Below are positions 20,301 to 33,896 of a stretch of DNA of 64,000 nucleotides, piece by piece. Made by a program: the position numbers and the translations under genes. The stretch covers positions 496,001 through 560,000 of the forward strand of contig JACDTU010000001.1 in assembly GCA_022376465.1 (NCBI GenBank). The letters are read 5' to 3'. The notes below the pieces were generated by a model. That model did no database searches, was not told the origin of the DNA, and saw only the letters and a list, made by a program, of their open reading frames with translations. This DNA is from Cubamyces lactineus. Its lineage: Eukaryota; Basidiomycota; Agaricomycetes; Polyporales; Polyporaceae. Position 1 is the stretch's first letter; the number at the start of each line of letters is the position of its first letter.

Positions 20301-23300
20301 TCGCCGTCCGGCGAAACAAAGCCTATCTGGGCTACTCCTGCTACAGCAGACAAACTCAAGCAAGAGGAACAACAACAGTCCAAATCACCCTTGGGGTCCG
20401 CAACGGGCGGTTCAAGCGTTTTTGGCTCCACGCAGGCCGCTACCAGCTCTTCCGCGACACCAACCACAACAACTCCGGCTAGTTCACCAGAAAAGCCCGC
20501 GGCCCCCGCAACACCCATCGCAACGCCCCCCGCCACTCCCGACACAAAACCTACCACGAGTGAAGCTACGAGCACAACTCCTGCTACACCCGCTCCCGGT
20601 GGTGCTTTCGCTAGTTTGACTACGTCTACAACCGGTTTCGCCAAGCTACAGTCCGGATTTGGCGCGTTTGGTACCACAACACCTACCTCCTCTCCATTCC
20701 TTCAGAAGCGTACCACTCAGTCGAATAGCGTATTCGGACAGACCTCCTTCGGCGCAGTCAAGGCGGAAGACAGGGACGGTACAGCGAAGCCTACATCCGC
20801 CTTTGGTTCGCCGTCACCACTGGGTCAATCATCCTTCTTCGGCAAGTCGAGCTTCGCATCCGCCCCATCGCCTTTTGCAAAACCAGCGGTCTCCACCTCC
20901 ACCAGCACGAGCGCCTTCAGTGCCTTTAGCAGTGCCCCAAGTCCATTTGCAGCAGCCGCGAACGGTGCGAAGAAGAGCTTCGGAGATATGCTTCGTGAGA
21001 AGGAGGGCGACAAGGCCGAGGAGACTAAGAGCCAAGGTACGAGCAAGACCGCGGAGGAGTGGAAGAAGCCCGTCTCTGTGTTTGCTTCTTTGAAGCAGGC
21101 CGCTGCCGAGCGAGGTAAGTCCTTGACAGGGTTGCCCCAACCTCTACGACTATCCGGTTGACAGTCTGCTTGCAATTAGATGCGAGAGACGAGGAGGAGG
21201 AAGAAGTCGGTAATGTGTCGTTCCGGTCGCACGGTGAAGACGAAGAAGGCGAAGGCGACGAGGGAAGCGACCCAGGCGACGACGGGATCGACGATTTCCT
21301 CAAGTCGGATGAAGAGGATGTCGTTAGCGAAGAAGAGGAAGCGGAGGAGGAGGAGGAGGAGGAGGAGGAGGAAGCAGAAGGCGTGGCCATTCAATCTCAG
21401 ACGCCTCCGGAATCTCCAACAGCTAAACAGCCAGCTTCCCAAAAGAGTCCGGCGACGCCATTTGTTGGTGGGGTCTTCCTTTCGAAAGATACCCGAGCCC
21501 GGAGTACATCCCCCACTAGGTCACCAGTACCCGTCGTGAAGGTCGAGCCCGAGAGCCCCCCGTCTGTCCCACCTCGCCAAGGGAGCGCAACACCCCCAGG
21601 GTCTCCTTCAGACCGTACCTCTCCTACCCCGGCTGACGGTGAAGCACGCGATATAAAGGGCAAAGCTCCCGCCCGTGAGGGGAGTACGACCCCTCCCGGG
21701 TCCCCAGCTGCAGCACCTCCCGCGCGTGCTGCATCAGCGCCACCAGCATCATCCTCGTCTTCAGCCCCCGCCTCGGGCCTGCTTGGTGTTGGCAGACCGT
21801 CCACACGACCTGCACGGAGCTCTCCTCTGGCAAGTCAACCGATCAGTGGTGATGATCTATCCGACGAGGAAGAAGAACGGGATGGAGAGCTCGAGTCTTC
21901 CCCTAAGAAAGCTCGATCGGCCTCCCCGGCGATGGCTACCCCCACGTCAAAGAGTGTAGCCCAAGAACCGACTTCCAGACCAAAGACCCCGCCACTGCTC
22001 TTTGGTGCCGCGGCGAAACCACCAACGCCGTCTCCTTTCTCGCTCTCTCCTACTGCCCCTCCTCTCTTCGGACCAAAATCGACAACGCCAACATCAGAGA
22101 AAGTGGCAGAACCTACGAAGCCTGCTACACCCGTACCTACACCGTCGCTCAAGGGGCCCGGTACCCCGGGATCGTCCTCCATCTTCAGTGCTCCTCCAGT
22201 GTTTTCCCCACCCACTCCTCCGCAGAGTGGACTCTTTGGACAGAAAACCGCTACTCCTACTGCTGGAGGTTCAGGATTCTTTGGCGAAAAGCTCGCTGCA
22301 CCAGCGAGTGGTCTGTTCGGGCAAAAGCCTAGCGCAGCGTCGCCTGGATCTGTGTTCTCTTCTCCTTCTTCCACGTCGGCTACGAAGCCGTCTGCTTTCC
22401 CTCCGGCACCGGCCGATCCTGCAGCAGCCCCTCCGACTGCGCCTCGACCGAGTTCGATATTTGGCGGTGGTTTTGGTAGCTTCAACGCTCCCGGACAATC
22501 AGCCAAACCGTCTATGTTCGGTACTTTCGGCACGCCCTCTGCTCTCCCTGCAAAGCCAGATCCATCGCTATCCGCCCCTGCACCCGCTCCGCCCGCTACA
22601 GCGACACCGCAGCCGTCTGTTGCGGAGGGTATGCAGACCGAATGCTTGTACCTTTTCTCCAGCCTAGCTAAGGAACTCGAGGATGTACGCCCCTCCTCGC
22701 TTACATGACTGTTCGATCTCTGACCAGAGAAATCACAGCTCAAATCTCTTGCCAACCGTGCCAGTGCTCGTACGGCTCAACTAGGTAAACCAGGTAGCGG
22801 CAACAAGACGGTGGAGGACCTCGCCAACCCTACCAAGTGGGTCCTGGGTGACCTTCCCCAATTCAAGCTCATAATGAAGGAGGTCGAGCGAGAGCTCGAA
22901 AGCTGGGAAAAGGAGAAGGCCACATGCATTTCCTACGTACGCGAGCTTGAGAGCGACTTGCTGAAAGGTACGCGTATGACGTAGAGCCTATGTTCAGTTA
23001 TACTGACAAGTGCTTCAGCGACCACCCGGAAAGAGGAGATTGAGCGATTCAGTAGGGCATCCCGCGATACGGAATTCGCGCGCATGCTTAAGGCTAGGAC
23101 GCTGAACCCTGAACACTTGGAGACGCAAGCACAGCTGCGCAGGGAGATTCGCGTAAGTGCCTGATATATCATGTCTAAGTACAGCAGCTGAGTATCCTCA
23201 TCTTCAGACCATTCGAGGACGAATCCAGCAGTTGGAGGATCATATCCAGGCGTCCAAGAAAAAGCTGAATAGCCTCAAGAATGGCAAGCCTACCTTGAAG

Positions 23301-24192
23301 TAAGCTCTGCTTTCCTGATTCAAGGCACACTAGATTTACACCAATTGGTAGGCCTCCATCGTTGGACACAATCAATCGCACGTACCGGAATATCGATCGT
23401 GCGATCGAACAAGAGGAGGAAGACGTATCCAATCTTGCAGATCGCGTCGCGCAGCTGGACATGAACTCGCACTCCCGCAGTATCCTTGGCTTCTCAGCTT
23501 CAACGGCAAGGGACAAACGTCTGCCTGACCGGACAGATCGTGTTGGCCGCGAGGTCACCCCGAACATCGCTGCGTCCACTGCGGCGGCCCTCAACGCGGA
23601 GCGCAGTGCGCAGAAGCTGAAGCGAGCACTTCTCAGCGCAAGGAAGGAGCCTCTACTCAACACGAAGGCCGTCGATGCGCTCCCTCCGAAAAGGGAAGCG
23701 CGCATCTCGCGCAAGCCGTTGCTCGCACCCGACTCCGGACTAGGTGTTGGTGCCGCGTTCGCTGCAGGCTTGAACAACGGGTTCCCACCTTTAACCCCAA
23801 GCCCTACCCCCAGCTTCGCACCTCCGCTGTGGAATCCTCCCCCTCCGGGCGCATTCGGGACGTCGCTTGCGTGGTCAGTACCCTCCCCGCCCCAAGACTC
23901 TCCTGGGTCTCGGTTAGGAGCAATGCGTGGGGCAAAGGAGAAGAAGCACGGTAGCCCAATTCATGCTTCCGGGCTAGGGCAGGCTGCGAAGCCAGCGTCG
24001 CTGGCTCCGCCATCTGGCTTCAGCTGGGGCCCGGTGCCCAAGATCGAGCCGAAGAAGACCATTTCTGTATTCACCGAGCTAGGCAGTCGGCGTAGGTTTA
24101 AGGAGGAGGAACCTGAGATCACAATCAAGGAAGAGGAGAAAGAGCTAGAATCGTCTTGGGTAGCAGACGGGTTCGGTACGTCGAAGTCATAA
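17380..24192 (+). CDS. NUP159: FG nucleoporin Nup159/Nup214
   Basis: This is a cytoplasmic-face nucleoporin that recruits the mRNA export helicase Dbp5. The spliced product has three parts. An N-terminal beta-propeller-like region (17380 to about 18850; FLALRLLNKRSRLRL, VFTQDDARLLVAFTNGSISVYD, FVVVLRNWEPSRLLLF) is followed by a long FG region (about 18900-22660) with many SAFGQSSFG-type repeats, broken by a Glu-rich acidic block near 21190-21390. The C-terminal coiled coil (about 22670-24190; LPQFKLIMKEVERELESWEK, TINRTYRNIDRAIEQEEEDV) matches the Nup82-binding helices. At least nine introns are needed. The acidic block lies where Nup159 relatives carry variable linkers. Confidence 0.9.
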
Positions 24193-24342
24193 GCCATTGG
24201 TCTTTCGTGAACGATGTGACCGGTCTATATTGTTGTGTATTACATGTCTACGGCTACAATCTCATGACCTATGATCGGACATTACGGCACAAGCTAACTC
24301 CGCTGGCTGTTGGTTTTTCTTCTCCGTCCCACTGAGACCTGG

Positions 24343-25264
24343 TCATTGATTCGTCTCGGATTTCTGAGCAGAGGATTGATCTCCATCTTCTGGGGCATCT
24401 TCGTATTGTTCAGCGGATTCGTTTGTCTCGAACGGGTTGTAGACGATGCTCTCGAGATGCGCAAGCGCGGCCTGGATGGGTATCAGGAAAAAAGGGAAAG
24501 AGAGAGCGCAGGTTGGCGGGGTATGTCTAGTACGGAGCGAAACGGCTATTATTGAGGAAATCGCTGCGCACCCTCCCTACTTCGCTGAGCTCCTGGTCGT
24601 GATCACCGTTGAACGTCTCGAACTCGTTGGGGTCGACGAACGCGTCGTCGTCGTCGTCCATCTCGTCTTCCGCGCCCGGATCGGGATGAAGCGATGCACA
24701 GTACGACAGCGCTTCAAAGATCGGCTCGACTGGACAAGAAATGGACGTCAGGATATCGTCGGCAAAATGAGAAGCGAGATTGGACTTACGCGCAGAGGGG
24801 TCCTTGGGCAAGATGGAGAGTTCGCGCATATCGGATACTTCGTCCTCGTCGTTTTGCGGTTCCGCGTTCGCGTTCGCATCCACGGTGTCATCGAGTTGGC
24901 AGTAGATTGACGGGCCCTTCTCCCCGCGAGATATCGCGTGAAGGGTGATACGGGGATATTCGACTTGGAATCCGCGACCGGTCGCGGACATGAAGACGAG
25001 GTGGCTGAGGAGGAGGAGTGAGCGCGTTTCTGAGAGTTGTGTGACTTTATCTCGCGTACCTTTCAATCACATATAGTGTTCCATTCGCCGCATCCTCTGC
25101 AGAGAACGTGTCGAGTGCAGGGTCGAGAGTTACAGAGACGTTTTCCTCCTTGTGGCGGAGGACGGGCGGGATGTCGGAGAAGGACGCGGGGGTCGACGCG
25201 ACGAGGTTCCTGTGTTCCTCGGCGGATATGTACTTCGGAAGCGCGTCGATGAGAACGACTGCCA
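24343..25264 (-). CDS. ICLN: Methylosome subunit pICln
   Basis: pICln binds Sm proteins and, with PRMT5, feeds them to snRNP assembly. The spliced product starts MAVVLIDALPKYISAEEHR and has the PH-like fold motifs GTLYVIESHLVFMS and GFQVEYPRITLHAISR. An acidic loop and LSYCASLHPDPGAEDEMDDD follow, close to the family's CQALHPDP, and the protein ends in an acidic tail. Three to four introns are used; one joins GTLYVIE-S to HLVFMS. The C-terminus (ALAHLESIVYNPFETNES) resolves the stop at 24343..24345. It diverges from the SH3 gene by 213 bp. Confidence 0.87.
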
Positions 25265-25477
25265 TTTTTTCGCGTTTTGTTTGGAACAGAGTCCTGCGGG
25301 GAGGTTTGTTCTGTGTTTTTGTAGAGGAGGTCGAGAGGAGGTCAAGGAACAGACAAGCGCCGGGCGATGGACGATCGAGATTGGGCCAAATGCGGAGATG
25401 GATGCAGTGCTCAGCGTCCGCATATCTCAGCAGCTGCCCTCCCTCTTGTCTCCTCCCACTCACATCTTTCCCCAACC

Positions 25478-26366
25478 ATGCCAATCACAACGCCCTCAGA
25501 CCCTCAAGCGGCAGCGCTGCTATCCCATGTTCTCTCGCAGACGCAGCAGAACATATCGTTTCTTGCCTCGCAGAACTACATCTCCTCGACCGAGGCTTCC
25601 GAACTCATCGCTCGCCTCTCTCAGAGCCCTCAGGCAGACTCCCTCGCTGCTAGCATGAACAACCTAGCAGTCACTCCAGCGCGCGCACCTTCACCCGTTA
25701 GGCGTGGTGTTCCCCCTCCGCCGCCGCGCAACACCACCAAGAGAGCTCGCGCCCTTTGGGCATACAACGAGGACGGCCGGGTCAGTCCGATTACTCTTCG
25801 TTGCTTACTCCCGCGCTCCGCGTTACTAACCACCCTGCTATGCCTCCCGTACAGGAGCCAAACGATCTCTCATTCTCTGCTGGAGAGACCGTAGAGATTA
25901 TTGAAGAGACTAATGCCGACTGGTGGACCGGCAAGTGCAGGGGCAGGCAGGGTCTCTTCCCCTCCAACTACGTCGAGATCCTCGATGCAAGCCGCGGCGC
26001 TATCTCGCCTCCACCACCCGCCCCTATGATGCCAACGCCTGCCTCGTCCTACTACCAACCCCCTCAGCCATATGGCATGCCCAATGAACCGGAGAAGTCC
26101 GCGATGTACCAGCAGCAGCCGTACGCCCCTCCCCCTGGGCCTATGCAGCCTGCTGCACCTGTCCAAGTTGTCACAGTACAGCAGCAAGAGCCACCCAAGA
26201 AGAACAAGTTTGGAAAGCTTGGTAACACTATGGCTACCTCGGCTGCAGGTGGTGTCGGATTCGGTGCTGGTCAGTCGCATTGATCTTTACTCCAATGAAC
26301 TCCGCTGACCCGTACAATTCGACAGGCGCCGCCATTGGTAGCGGTATAATCAACGCCATCTTCTGA
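25478..26366 (+). CDS. SH3-domain protein of the Lsb1/Pin3 type
   Basis: Three exons: 25478..25780, 25855..26269 and 26326..26366. The N-terminus is helical (LLSHVLSQTQQNISFLASQN). A Pro-rich linker precedes one SH3 domain (ARALWAYNEDGREPNDLSFS, ETNADWWTGKCRGRQGLFPS, NYVEIL). The tail is rich in Pro, Tyr and Gln and ends AAIGSGIINAIF. The layout matches fungal Las17/WASP-binding proteins Lsb1 and Pin3, which act in actin and endocytosis; exact orthology is not certain. Confidence 0.85.
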
Positions 26367-26576
26367 GCTGTAGACAATCGTTGCTCCTCACACACCTTCA
26401 CTTCTATCCGGACTTTGGCTAGTTAGGATCTCTCAGCTGTACACCTAATTGACACCTCTGCATGTTCAAACTCATACTGACGGACATGACTGTCAAGGTT
26501 TTCTATCAACTCACGGGTACGGATACAGATGGTATCAACCACTTCCTTTTAGACCACTCTCTATATGCCAGACATT

Positions 26577-28396
26577 CTAGTGAATTACTTCATCCTTGTC
26601 GGTGATAGGGATTCCGAAAATCCCTTTGACCAGGCGAACAGTAGCTGGATCCCCAGTGTTCTGCACACCATTTACATCCTGAGTAGCTGTCCATGAACGA
26701 CTCGATGTCAGGTTCCTCACCTTCGTGATCTCGTCACTGATCTTCACCGTAGGCTTGCCGTCCACTGACGAAAGTTTGATTACCATGTTGAGTGCACGGC
26801 TCTTCTCCTTGCCGCCATCGGACACTCGTTTGAAGTCGTTGGATAGCGATGTTCCAATGCCAAATGCGCCTTTGACACGGAAGCACTATGAGTCCCAATC
26901 CCACACGCATGACTCGCGAACATACATTTGAACCCGATCTCATCGCATTGTTTCTTCAACTTGAGAGCCTTCTCCACATTTAGCGAGTCCGAGAAGATTA
27001 TCGTCTTCGTAGTATGGTCCACGCCCAGTTGCTGGTAAATCTCCTTGGCACGAGGGGCGAAGATGAACGGGTCACCCGAATCTTGACGCAGCCCTGTCCA
27101 TTGTCTCGCATAGTGGGGATCCGCGAGGAAGTCCTGGTAAGGTTCTATGAGCCTTCGAAATGAGCTGGAGCGAAGGGAATGCACCTTGTAGAATGCCTCC
27201 GTCGAGAACGTGTCCGTCAATGCGATCTGCAGTACGTTCGGATACACATCCTCCCATAACTTAAGAGCCGTCCCGTTGGCGTGCTCGTACCCTTTCAAGG
27301 CACCAACCTATCGCGAATTTAAGCTCATTCCGAACAATCATGGAGAAGCAAGATCACATACACCCATAAACCACTCGCTAACGCGGTCAATCAGTATAGT
27401 ATAGTAATATTTGTTACACAGCAGGGGACTTACTGAGCGATCGTCCCGACCGGCACGACGTTGTACTTCATCGCGAAGTGCATCTATGAGTAGATGAGTA
27501 TCCTTCCCACAAGCTCTATCCCATTGGAAATCACTCACATTACTTGTCCCAGTTACCTTGCCTGGCGCGTTCGAGACATCGCTCTGGGCACGTAGAATCG
27601 CTTTCATGATCACGTCCTGTGTATGATACGATCGTCGCCTCCGCGTTCCGAATTCGCTGAACGTGCAACCAGCCTCGAGGAGCATCTTCGCCTTCTCATA
27701 CGCCTGCTCTATACCGTATGGGTCTCATAAGCTGCGTTCGATATGAACGGACGGCATGGCAAACAGCGCACCTTCTTGCCCGTCGTAACTCCAGTCCTTG
27801 TCGACGGTGGTGAAGTAGATTTCACTGAGGCAGGCCATGAGCGGGACTTCCCATAGGATAGTCTCCTGCCACGGCCCCTCGGCATCAATTCTGATATGAC
27901 CACGAGTAGACGGTTCCCTTCGCGCATCCTTGTCTGCATCCTCCGGGATGGGCTCGAAGCGGAGGCGGAGCTGCTCAGGCTTGAAGCGGTACGAAGACAA
28001 GTAATCGAGATAATTTGGTTTTAAATAGGGACAAGCCTTTGAGAGCCATTCGCGCTCCTCTGGTTTTAGCTGCAGCTTGTCGAACTCTACGAAGACAAAG
28101 TGAGACTGTGTCTACTAGGCAGGGGAAGGATGCACTCACGCGAGGCGGAGCGCTCGAAGCGCTCGAAGCATTCCCTGGTGAAGAATACGTCTTTGTCGCG
28201 GTGAGTGAACCTGTAGGTTCCCTCAACGCCAGGGAAGTGGTGCAATACCGCCTGTTGCATAGTGAACTGGCATGGCGCGTGAGGGACGATTTAGCACGGT
28301 TGCCGTAAAGAGATGATCGACAGATGCGCGTACTTTATAGAGATCGGTGTCCAGTAGGGACGCAGGTAATACTACATCGCTGGTTTGAGTCGACAT
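26577..28396 (-). CDS. NPT1: Nicotinate phosphoribosyltransferase (Npt1)
   Basis: It makes nicotinate mononucleotide from nicotinate and PRPP with ATP, in NAD salvage. The start is MSTQTSDVVLPASLLDTDLY. Motifs in order are LTMQQAVLHHFPGVEGTYRF, EVPLMACLSEIYF, AGCTFSEFGTRRRRSYHTQD, GTSNV, HEWFMG (the family's catalytic His region), ALTDTFSTEAFY, GLRQDSGDPFIFAPRA, FSDSLNVEKALKL and GIGTSLSNDF. About nine introns are needed; several exons are short. End at TAG 26577..26579 after IPITDKDEVIH. It shares a 257-bp promoter with RRP41. Confidence 0.93.
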
Positions 28397-28653
28397 CTTT
28401 GCGGACTAATAACCTGTCTATGCTCCCAAAGGAGCGGGGTTGATGGTGGTAGGGAGCAGAGAATATATGCTGCGAGCGAGCGCTGTGGCTGACTAGGAGA
28501 ACGGCCGGCAAGATATGATAATGTGCGATGGAGTCATTGACCCTAACCCCAGTCACCGAGTCGGGATCGGAGATCTCAAGAACGGTCCTCTGCTCAATTT
28601 CGCAATTGCGTCGCAGTGGCTACTCTGCACATACAGCTTATTCGCAGTCCACC

Positions 28654-29566
28654 ATGGTAAGTGCCGGTATGAGACTACACATGCAGCACAGTAGCGAACT
28701 CACATCAATACATTCACCCAGAGCTCAAGAGTAGAAATTTTGAACGACGGAGGCTTCCGTTCGGACGGCCGCAAACAATACGAGCTACGGGATATCAGCA
28801 TAGACCTCTCCCAACAAGGCACCGCGGACGGCTCTGCAACCATTACACACGGCCTAACCCAAGTGATGGTCACCGTATTTGGGCCACGAGAAGCGAAGAT
28901 GCGCTCGCAAACACTCCATGACCGCGCCGTCCTCAATGTCGAGATCAACGTCGCGCCCTTCAGCACCGGAGAGAGGAGAAAACGTTCGCGTGCAGACAGG
29001 TGAGCCTCCCAGCACAATCTCAGCGCGCCAAAGACCAGCGTACCCATGCAGTCCAAGCACACAGACGAATACTTGAGCTCGCCGCAGCAATCGAATCCAC
29101 CTTTGAGCCCGTCGTACAAACCTCGCTCTATCCCCGCTCCCAGATCGACATCTACGTCCAAGTCCTCCAACAAGACGGTGGTCTGCTACAAGCGTGTATA
29201 AACGCGACCACGCTCGCCCTTATCACCGCCGGCGTCCCATTAGTCGACTTTGTCTGCGCCGTGTCGGGCGGGGTGCACTCCACCGAGCCCCTGCTCGACC
29301 TCACCACCCTCGAGGAGAACGACCTCCCGAACCTCACCGTCGCCGTCATGCCGCGCACACGCAAGGTCACGCTCGTGACGATGGAGACGCGCCTGCACGT
29401 CGACCGGTTCCGGGACATCTTCGAGCTCGCGTGCGCAGCGGGTCAGACGATCCACAAGGAAATGAAACGGGCGGTCAAGGATCGGACAGTCGCCCTCGTC
29501 GGTGCGATGGACGCGGGAGCCAAGCACCCCCTGGCGGATCCCGATGCCATGATGGAAGACAGATGA
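28654..29566 (+). CDS. RRP41: Exosome core subunit Rrp41 (Ski6), RNase PH family
   Basis: This is a ring subunit of the RNA exosome, the inactive RNase PH-like partner of Rrp45. The first coding exon is only the ATG (28654..28656). A 65-bp intron follows, then SSRVEILNDGGFRSDGRK, GSATITHGLTQVMVTVFGPR, the Arg-rich RKRSRADR, RRILELAAAIESTFEPVV, LQQDGGLLQACINATTLAL, VDFVCAVSGGV and LTVAVMPRTRKVTLVTMET. A second intron lies at about 29000..29062. Length, about 260 residues, is normal. Confidence 0.92.
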
Positions 29567-29629
29567 TATTCCGTTCTCTTCGCTCACGGTCTCTTACGGA
29601 CTAGCACGCATTCCCTCGTATGATTCTTT

Positions 29630-30630
<1,001 letters not shown>

Positions 30631-30801
30631 GATGATGGTGGACGGAGGAGGAGGACGGTCGGGAGAGAGTCGGAAGGAGGACCGACGATGTCCGAGTTGC
30701 CACGTGGGGCTCGCGCGCTCTGAGCTCATATGAAGCCTCGCCAGCACGCTCTCCTCTTTTCTCTATCTCCCACTCCTCCTCCATCCCCTCCGCCGTGCGC
30801 C

Positions 30802-32617
30802 ATGTCCTCCGCCCTTCGCTCTGCCATCCAGCAGGTAACGTCCTCGCTGCCTGCACAACGCGTACACCACTCACACGTCGCTCTCTAGTCTCGCCGTTCC
30901 GCCTTTGCGCGTTCGGCCCGATTTGCATCCACCTCTGCAAAGGCACCCACGCTCAAGGAGCGTCTCGCCGACCTCATCCCTGCTGAGATTGAGAATGTAT
31001 GCATCGCGTTCCCTACGCCTCGCACATGCCATTCTAACACTTCCACCAGGTAAAAGCGACGCGTGCAGCGCACGGCAAAAAGTCGTTCGGCCCTGTCCTC
31101 GTCGACCAGCTCTACGGGTACGTGCGGCTCCCGTGTATTGCGCACCTTCTTGCTTCTCGCGTTGCTGAACCGGTATTCTAGCGGCATGCGTGGTCTCCCT
31201 GCCCTCATCTGGGATGGCTCCGTTCTCGATGCTGGTACGTGGATTGTGTTTAGCCGCCCCAATCAAGTGCAACCGACGCTTACACTTCCCGACCCCCAAC
31301 TCAACAGAGGAGGGTATCCGCTTCCGTGGCATGACCATCCCCGACATCCAGAAGGCACTCCCCAAGGCCCCTGGTGGGTCTGAGCCCCTCCCCGAGGGTC
31401 TCTTCTGGCTCCTCGTCACCGGCGAGGTCCCCACGCAGGAGCAGGTTAACGCGCTCTCCCGCGACTGGGCCGCTCGCTCGTCGATCCCCTCGTTCGTTGA
31501 GGAGATCCTCGACCGCTGCCCTCCCACGCTGCACCCCATGTCCCAGTTCTCTCTTGCTGTGACCGCGGTATGTCGCTTGACGTCATCCCACATAGGGTGA
31601 ATAAGGTTTCTGATGACGCCTGTTTGGCAATTTAGCTCAACCACGACTCGGCATTTGCCAAGGCCTACGCTGAGGGCATCTCCAAGAAGGATTACTGGCA
31701 GCCCACCTTCGAGGATGCTATGGACCTGTACGTCGCTTCTACCGTTGTGTTTCCATCTTCTGACCTATTTGTCGTAGCATTGCCAAGCTCCCCAACATTG
31801 CCGGCCGCATCTTCCGCAACGTCTACGGTGGCGGCAAGCTCCCTGCCATCGAGGCTGACAAGGACTACTCGTACAACCTTGCCAAGCTCCTCGGCTATGC
31901 CGACAAGCCCGAATTCGTTGAGCTCCTTCGTCTCTACATCACCATCCACTCCGACCACGAGGGTGGCAACGTCTCCGCGCACACTGGCAAGCTCGTCGGC
32001 TCCGCGCTCTCTGACCCCTTCCTCGCGTTCGGTGCCTCTTTGAACGGTCTTGCTGGTCCCCTTCACGGTCTCGCGAACCAGGAGGTGCTCGTCTGGCTCC
32101 GCAAGATGCAGTCCAAGCTCGGCGAGAACCCGACCGACGAGGCTGTCCGTGAGTACGTCTGGTCGACCCTCAAGGCTGGCCAGGTCGTGCCCGGATACGG
32201 CCACGCCGTCCTTCGCAAGACCGACCCGCGCTACATGGCTCAGCGCGAGTTCGCTCTCAAGCACCTGCCTGAGGACCCCATGTTCAAGCTCGTCAGCCAG
32301 GTCTACAACATTGTGCCCAACGTCCTCCTGGAGGCCGGCAAGGCGAAGAACCCCTGGCCGAATGTTGACGCGCACTCTGGCGTGCTTCTCACGCACTACG
32401 GTCTCGACCAGATGAACTTCTACACCGTTCTCTTCGGTGTCTCGCGTGCCTTTGGTGTCGTTTCTCAGCTCATCTGGGACCGTGCTCTCGGTGCTCGTAT
32501 GTCACTTCATACTCACTCCATGCATTCGTGTCGCTCACCTTCTGATTTACAGCCATCGAGCGCCCCAAGTCCTACTCGACCGCGGCCATCAACAAGATGT
32601 TCCAGGACAAGCAGTAA
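30802..32617 (+). CDS. CIT1: Mitochondrial citrate synthase
   Basis: It condenses acetyl-CoA and oxaloacetate in the TCA cycle. A mitochondrial presequence ([20 protein letters not shown]) precedes the enzyme. Active-site regions are [20 protein letters not shown] (His), [18 protein letters not shown] (His) and [13 protein letters not shown] (Asp). CoA and oxaloacetate contacts also match the family ([18 protein letters not shown]). About seven introns are used; the last splits GALGA from [11 protein letters not shown]. It ends DKQ, with no peroxisomal SKL. Confidence 0.95.
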
Positions 32618-32885
32618 ATGCGTGTCCGTCCGTCTGGAAAACTCTAGCGACCATTATGCCTTGCATGAGATCTCGGATCGAGTTTGTCGTCGCTGGGAGA
32701 GCATTTGTTAGCGTAGTCTGCTGTGAACACTGTTAGTGCTTGCATAATCGAGTATGTTAAACCTGTAGATTGTCAGAAGCGCCCGTCACCGTCATGAGCG
32801 TCAAGATGCAAGTTAACCGTCACTTGCTCACTGCAGCCACCAGCCTTCACTCTCACCTATACTGTTTCTCTTCTAATCTCTTCTC

Positions 32886-33806
32886 ATGGCCGACGCTCGT
32901 GCTCTCCTCCGAGCTAAAAGACAAGAAGCCCGCATCGAGCATCCTCTTGCTTCATACAACGCTGCCGGGCAGCTGCGTTGTATCGCCTGCGGGACCATCG
33001 TCAAACACGCCACAGCTTGGGAAGGTCACATCGGAAGCAAGACCCACCGTACGAATGCAGCGCGTCTCCGCGAAGAGCGCGCACGCGAGGAGCAGCGGCT
33101 GGCAGAAGAGCGGGAGAAGCTGAAGAGAAAGGCGATGGAGGTGGACGAAGAGGACGAGGAAGGAGGAGGGGATCAGGACGGGGTGGAGGGCGAAGGGTTG
33201 GGTGGACACGAGCCCTCGTCCAAACGGCCAAGGGTCGAGAGCACGGAGGGAGGAGAGGACACCCGAGACGGAGAGCCGCGACCTGCCTCGACCCGTGCCT
33301 CTTCCACCGTCCCCGCACGTTCCGCCCTGCCTGCAGATTTCTTCTCTGATCCCTCCCAGGCGCCTCCACCACCAGAGGAGGACGAGGAAGGCGAGGATAG
33401 CGCTGGGGCGTCTAACGCTAACGCGCCGCAAGACGTGCTCGACCTCGAATGGCAGCAATTCCAGGCATCGGTCGTGAACGCGCCGGATCTCCAAGAGACG
33501 TACGAACGCGCGACGATCGTCGCTGAGCCCGTGCTCGCGCCCGAAGTCCCGCAGGGCTTCCCTGGGTCTACCGTAGCTGGGGCGGAGGAACCCGCAGAAG
33601 AGGAACCAGCGGTGCTGGACGAGGAGGCTCTGCGGAGGAAGAAGGAGCAGGAGGAACGGGAGCTCATCATGGACCGACTGTTGGAGGAGGAGCAGGCGCA
33701 GGAAGAGGCGGACGCACGCGTCACGCAGCTCAAGAGCAAGCTCGAGGCGTTGAAGAAGAAACGCGAGGCCGCGCGGGCAGCGAAGAAGGGCGCAAAGGCA
33801 CTCTGA
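32886..33806 (+). CDS. ZNF830/CCDC16-like zinc finger coiled-coil protein
   Basis: This is a single-exon gene of 306 residues. The start MADARALLRAKRQEARIEHP matches the family. One U1-type C2H2 zinc finger follows (LRCIACGTIVKHATAWEGH..SKTHR). Then come long charged helices and an acidic/Pro-rich middle (PPPPEEDEEGEDS), and a coiled-coil C-terminus (LKSKLEALKKKREAARAAKK). Family members act in splicing and the DNA-damage response. It is the only intronless gene here other than COX10 and the transposase. Confidence 0.85.
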   Translation: MADARALLRAKRQEARIEHPLASYNAAGQLRCIACGTIVKHATAWEGHIGSKTHRTNAARLREERAREEQRLAEEREKLKRKAMEVDEEDEEGGGDQDGVEGEGLGGHEPSSKRPRVESTEGGEDTRDGEPRPASTRASSTVPARSALPADFFSDPSQAPPPPEEDEEGEDSAGASNANAPQDVLDLEWQQFQASVVNAPDLQETYERATIVAEPVLAPEVPQGFPGSTVAGAEEPAEEEPAVLDEEALRRKKEQEERELIMDRLLEEEQAQEEADARVTQLKSKLEALKKKREAARAAKKGAKAL

Positions 33807-33896
33807 ACCTCTATCGCGATAGTCGCATGTATATCCCCATGGAATATATTGTATCATATATAGTACAGTACTAGGACTAGGAGACTCGATGGACCT

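Noticed and set aside
19922..20677. 251-codon minus-strand ORF opposite NUP159
   Set aside because: Low-complexity Gly/Val/Ala sequence is the antisense of FG/Ser/Pro repeats; no splice or start support.
21835..22755. 306-codon minus-strand ORF opposite NUP159
   Set aside because: Antisense of the Ser/Pro/Thr-rich region; composition only.
32952..33857. 301-codon minus-strand ORF opposite the ZNF830-like gene
   Set aside because: The plus strand has the zinc finger and coiled coil; the minus frame is Leu/Arg-rich mirror sequence.
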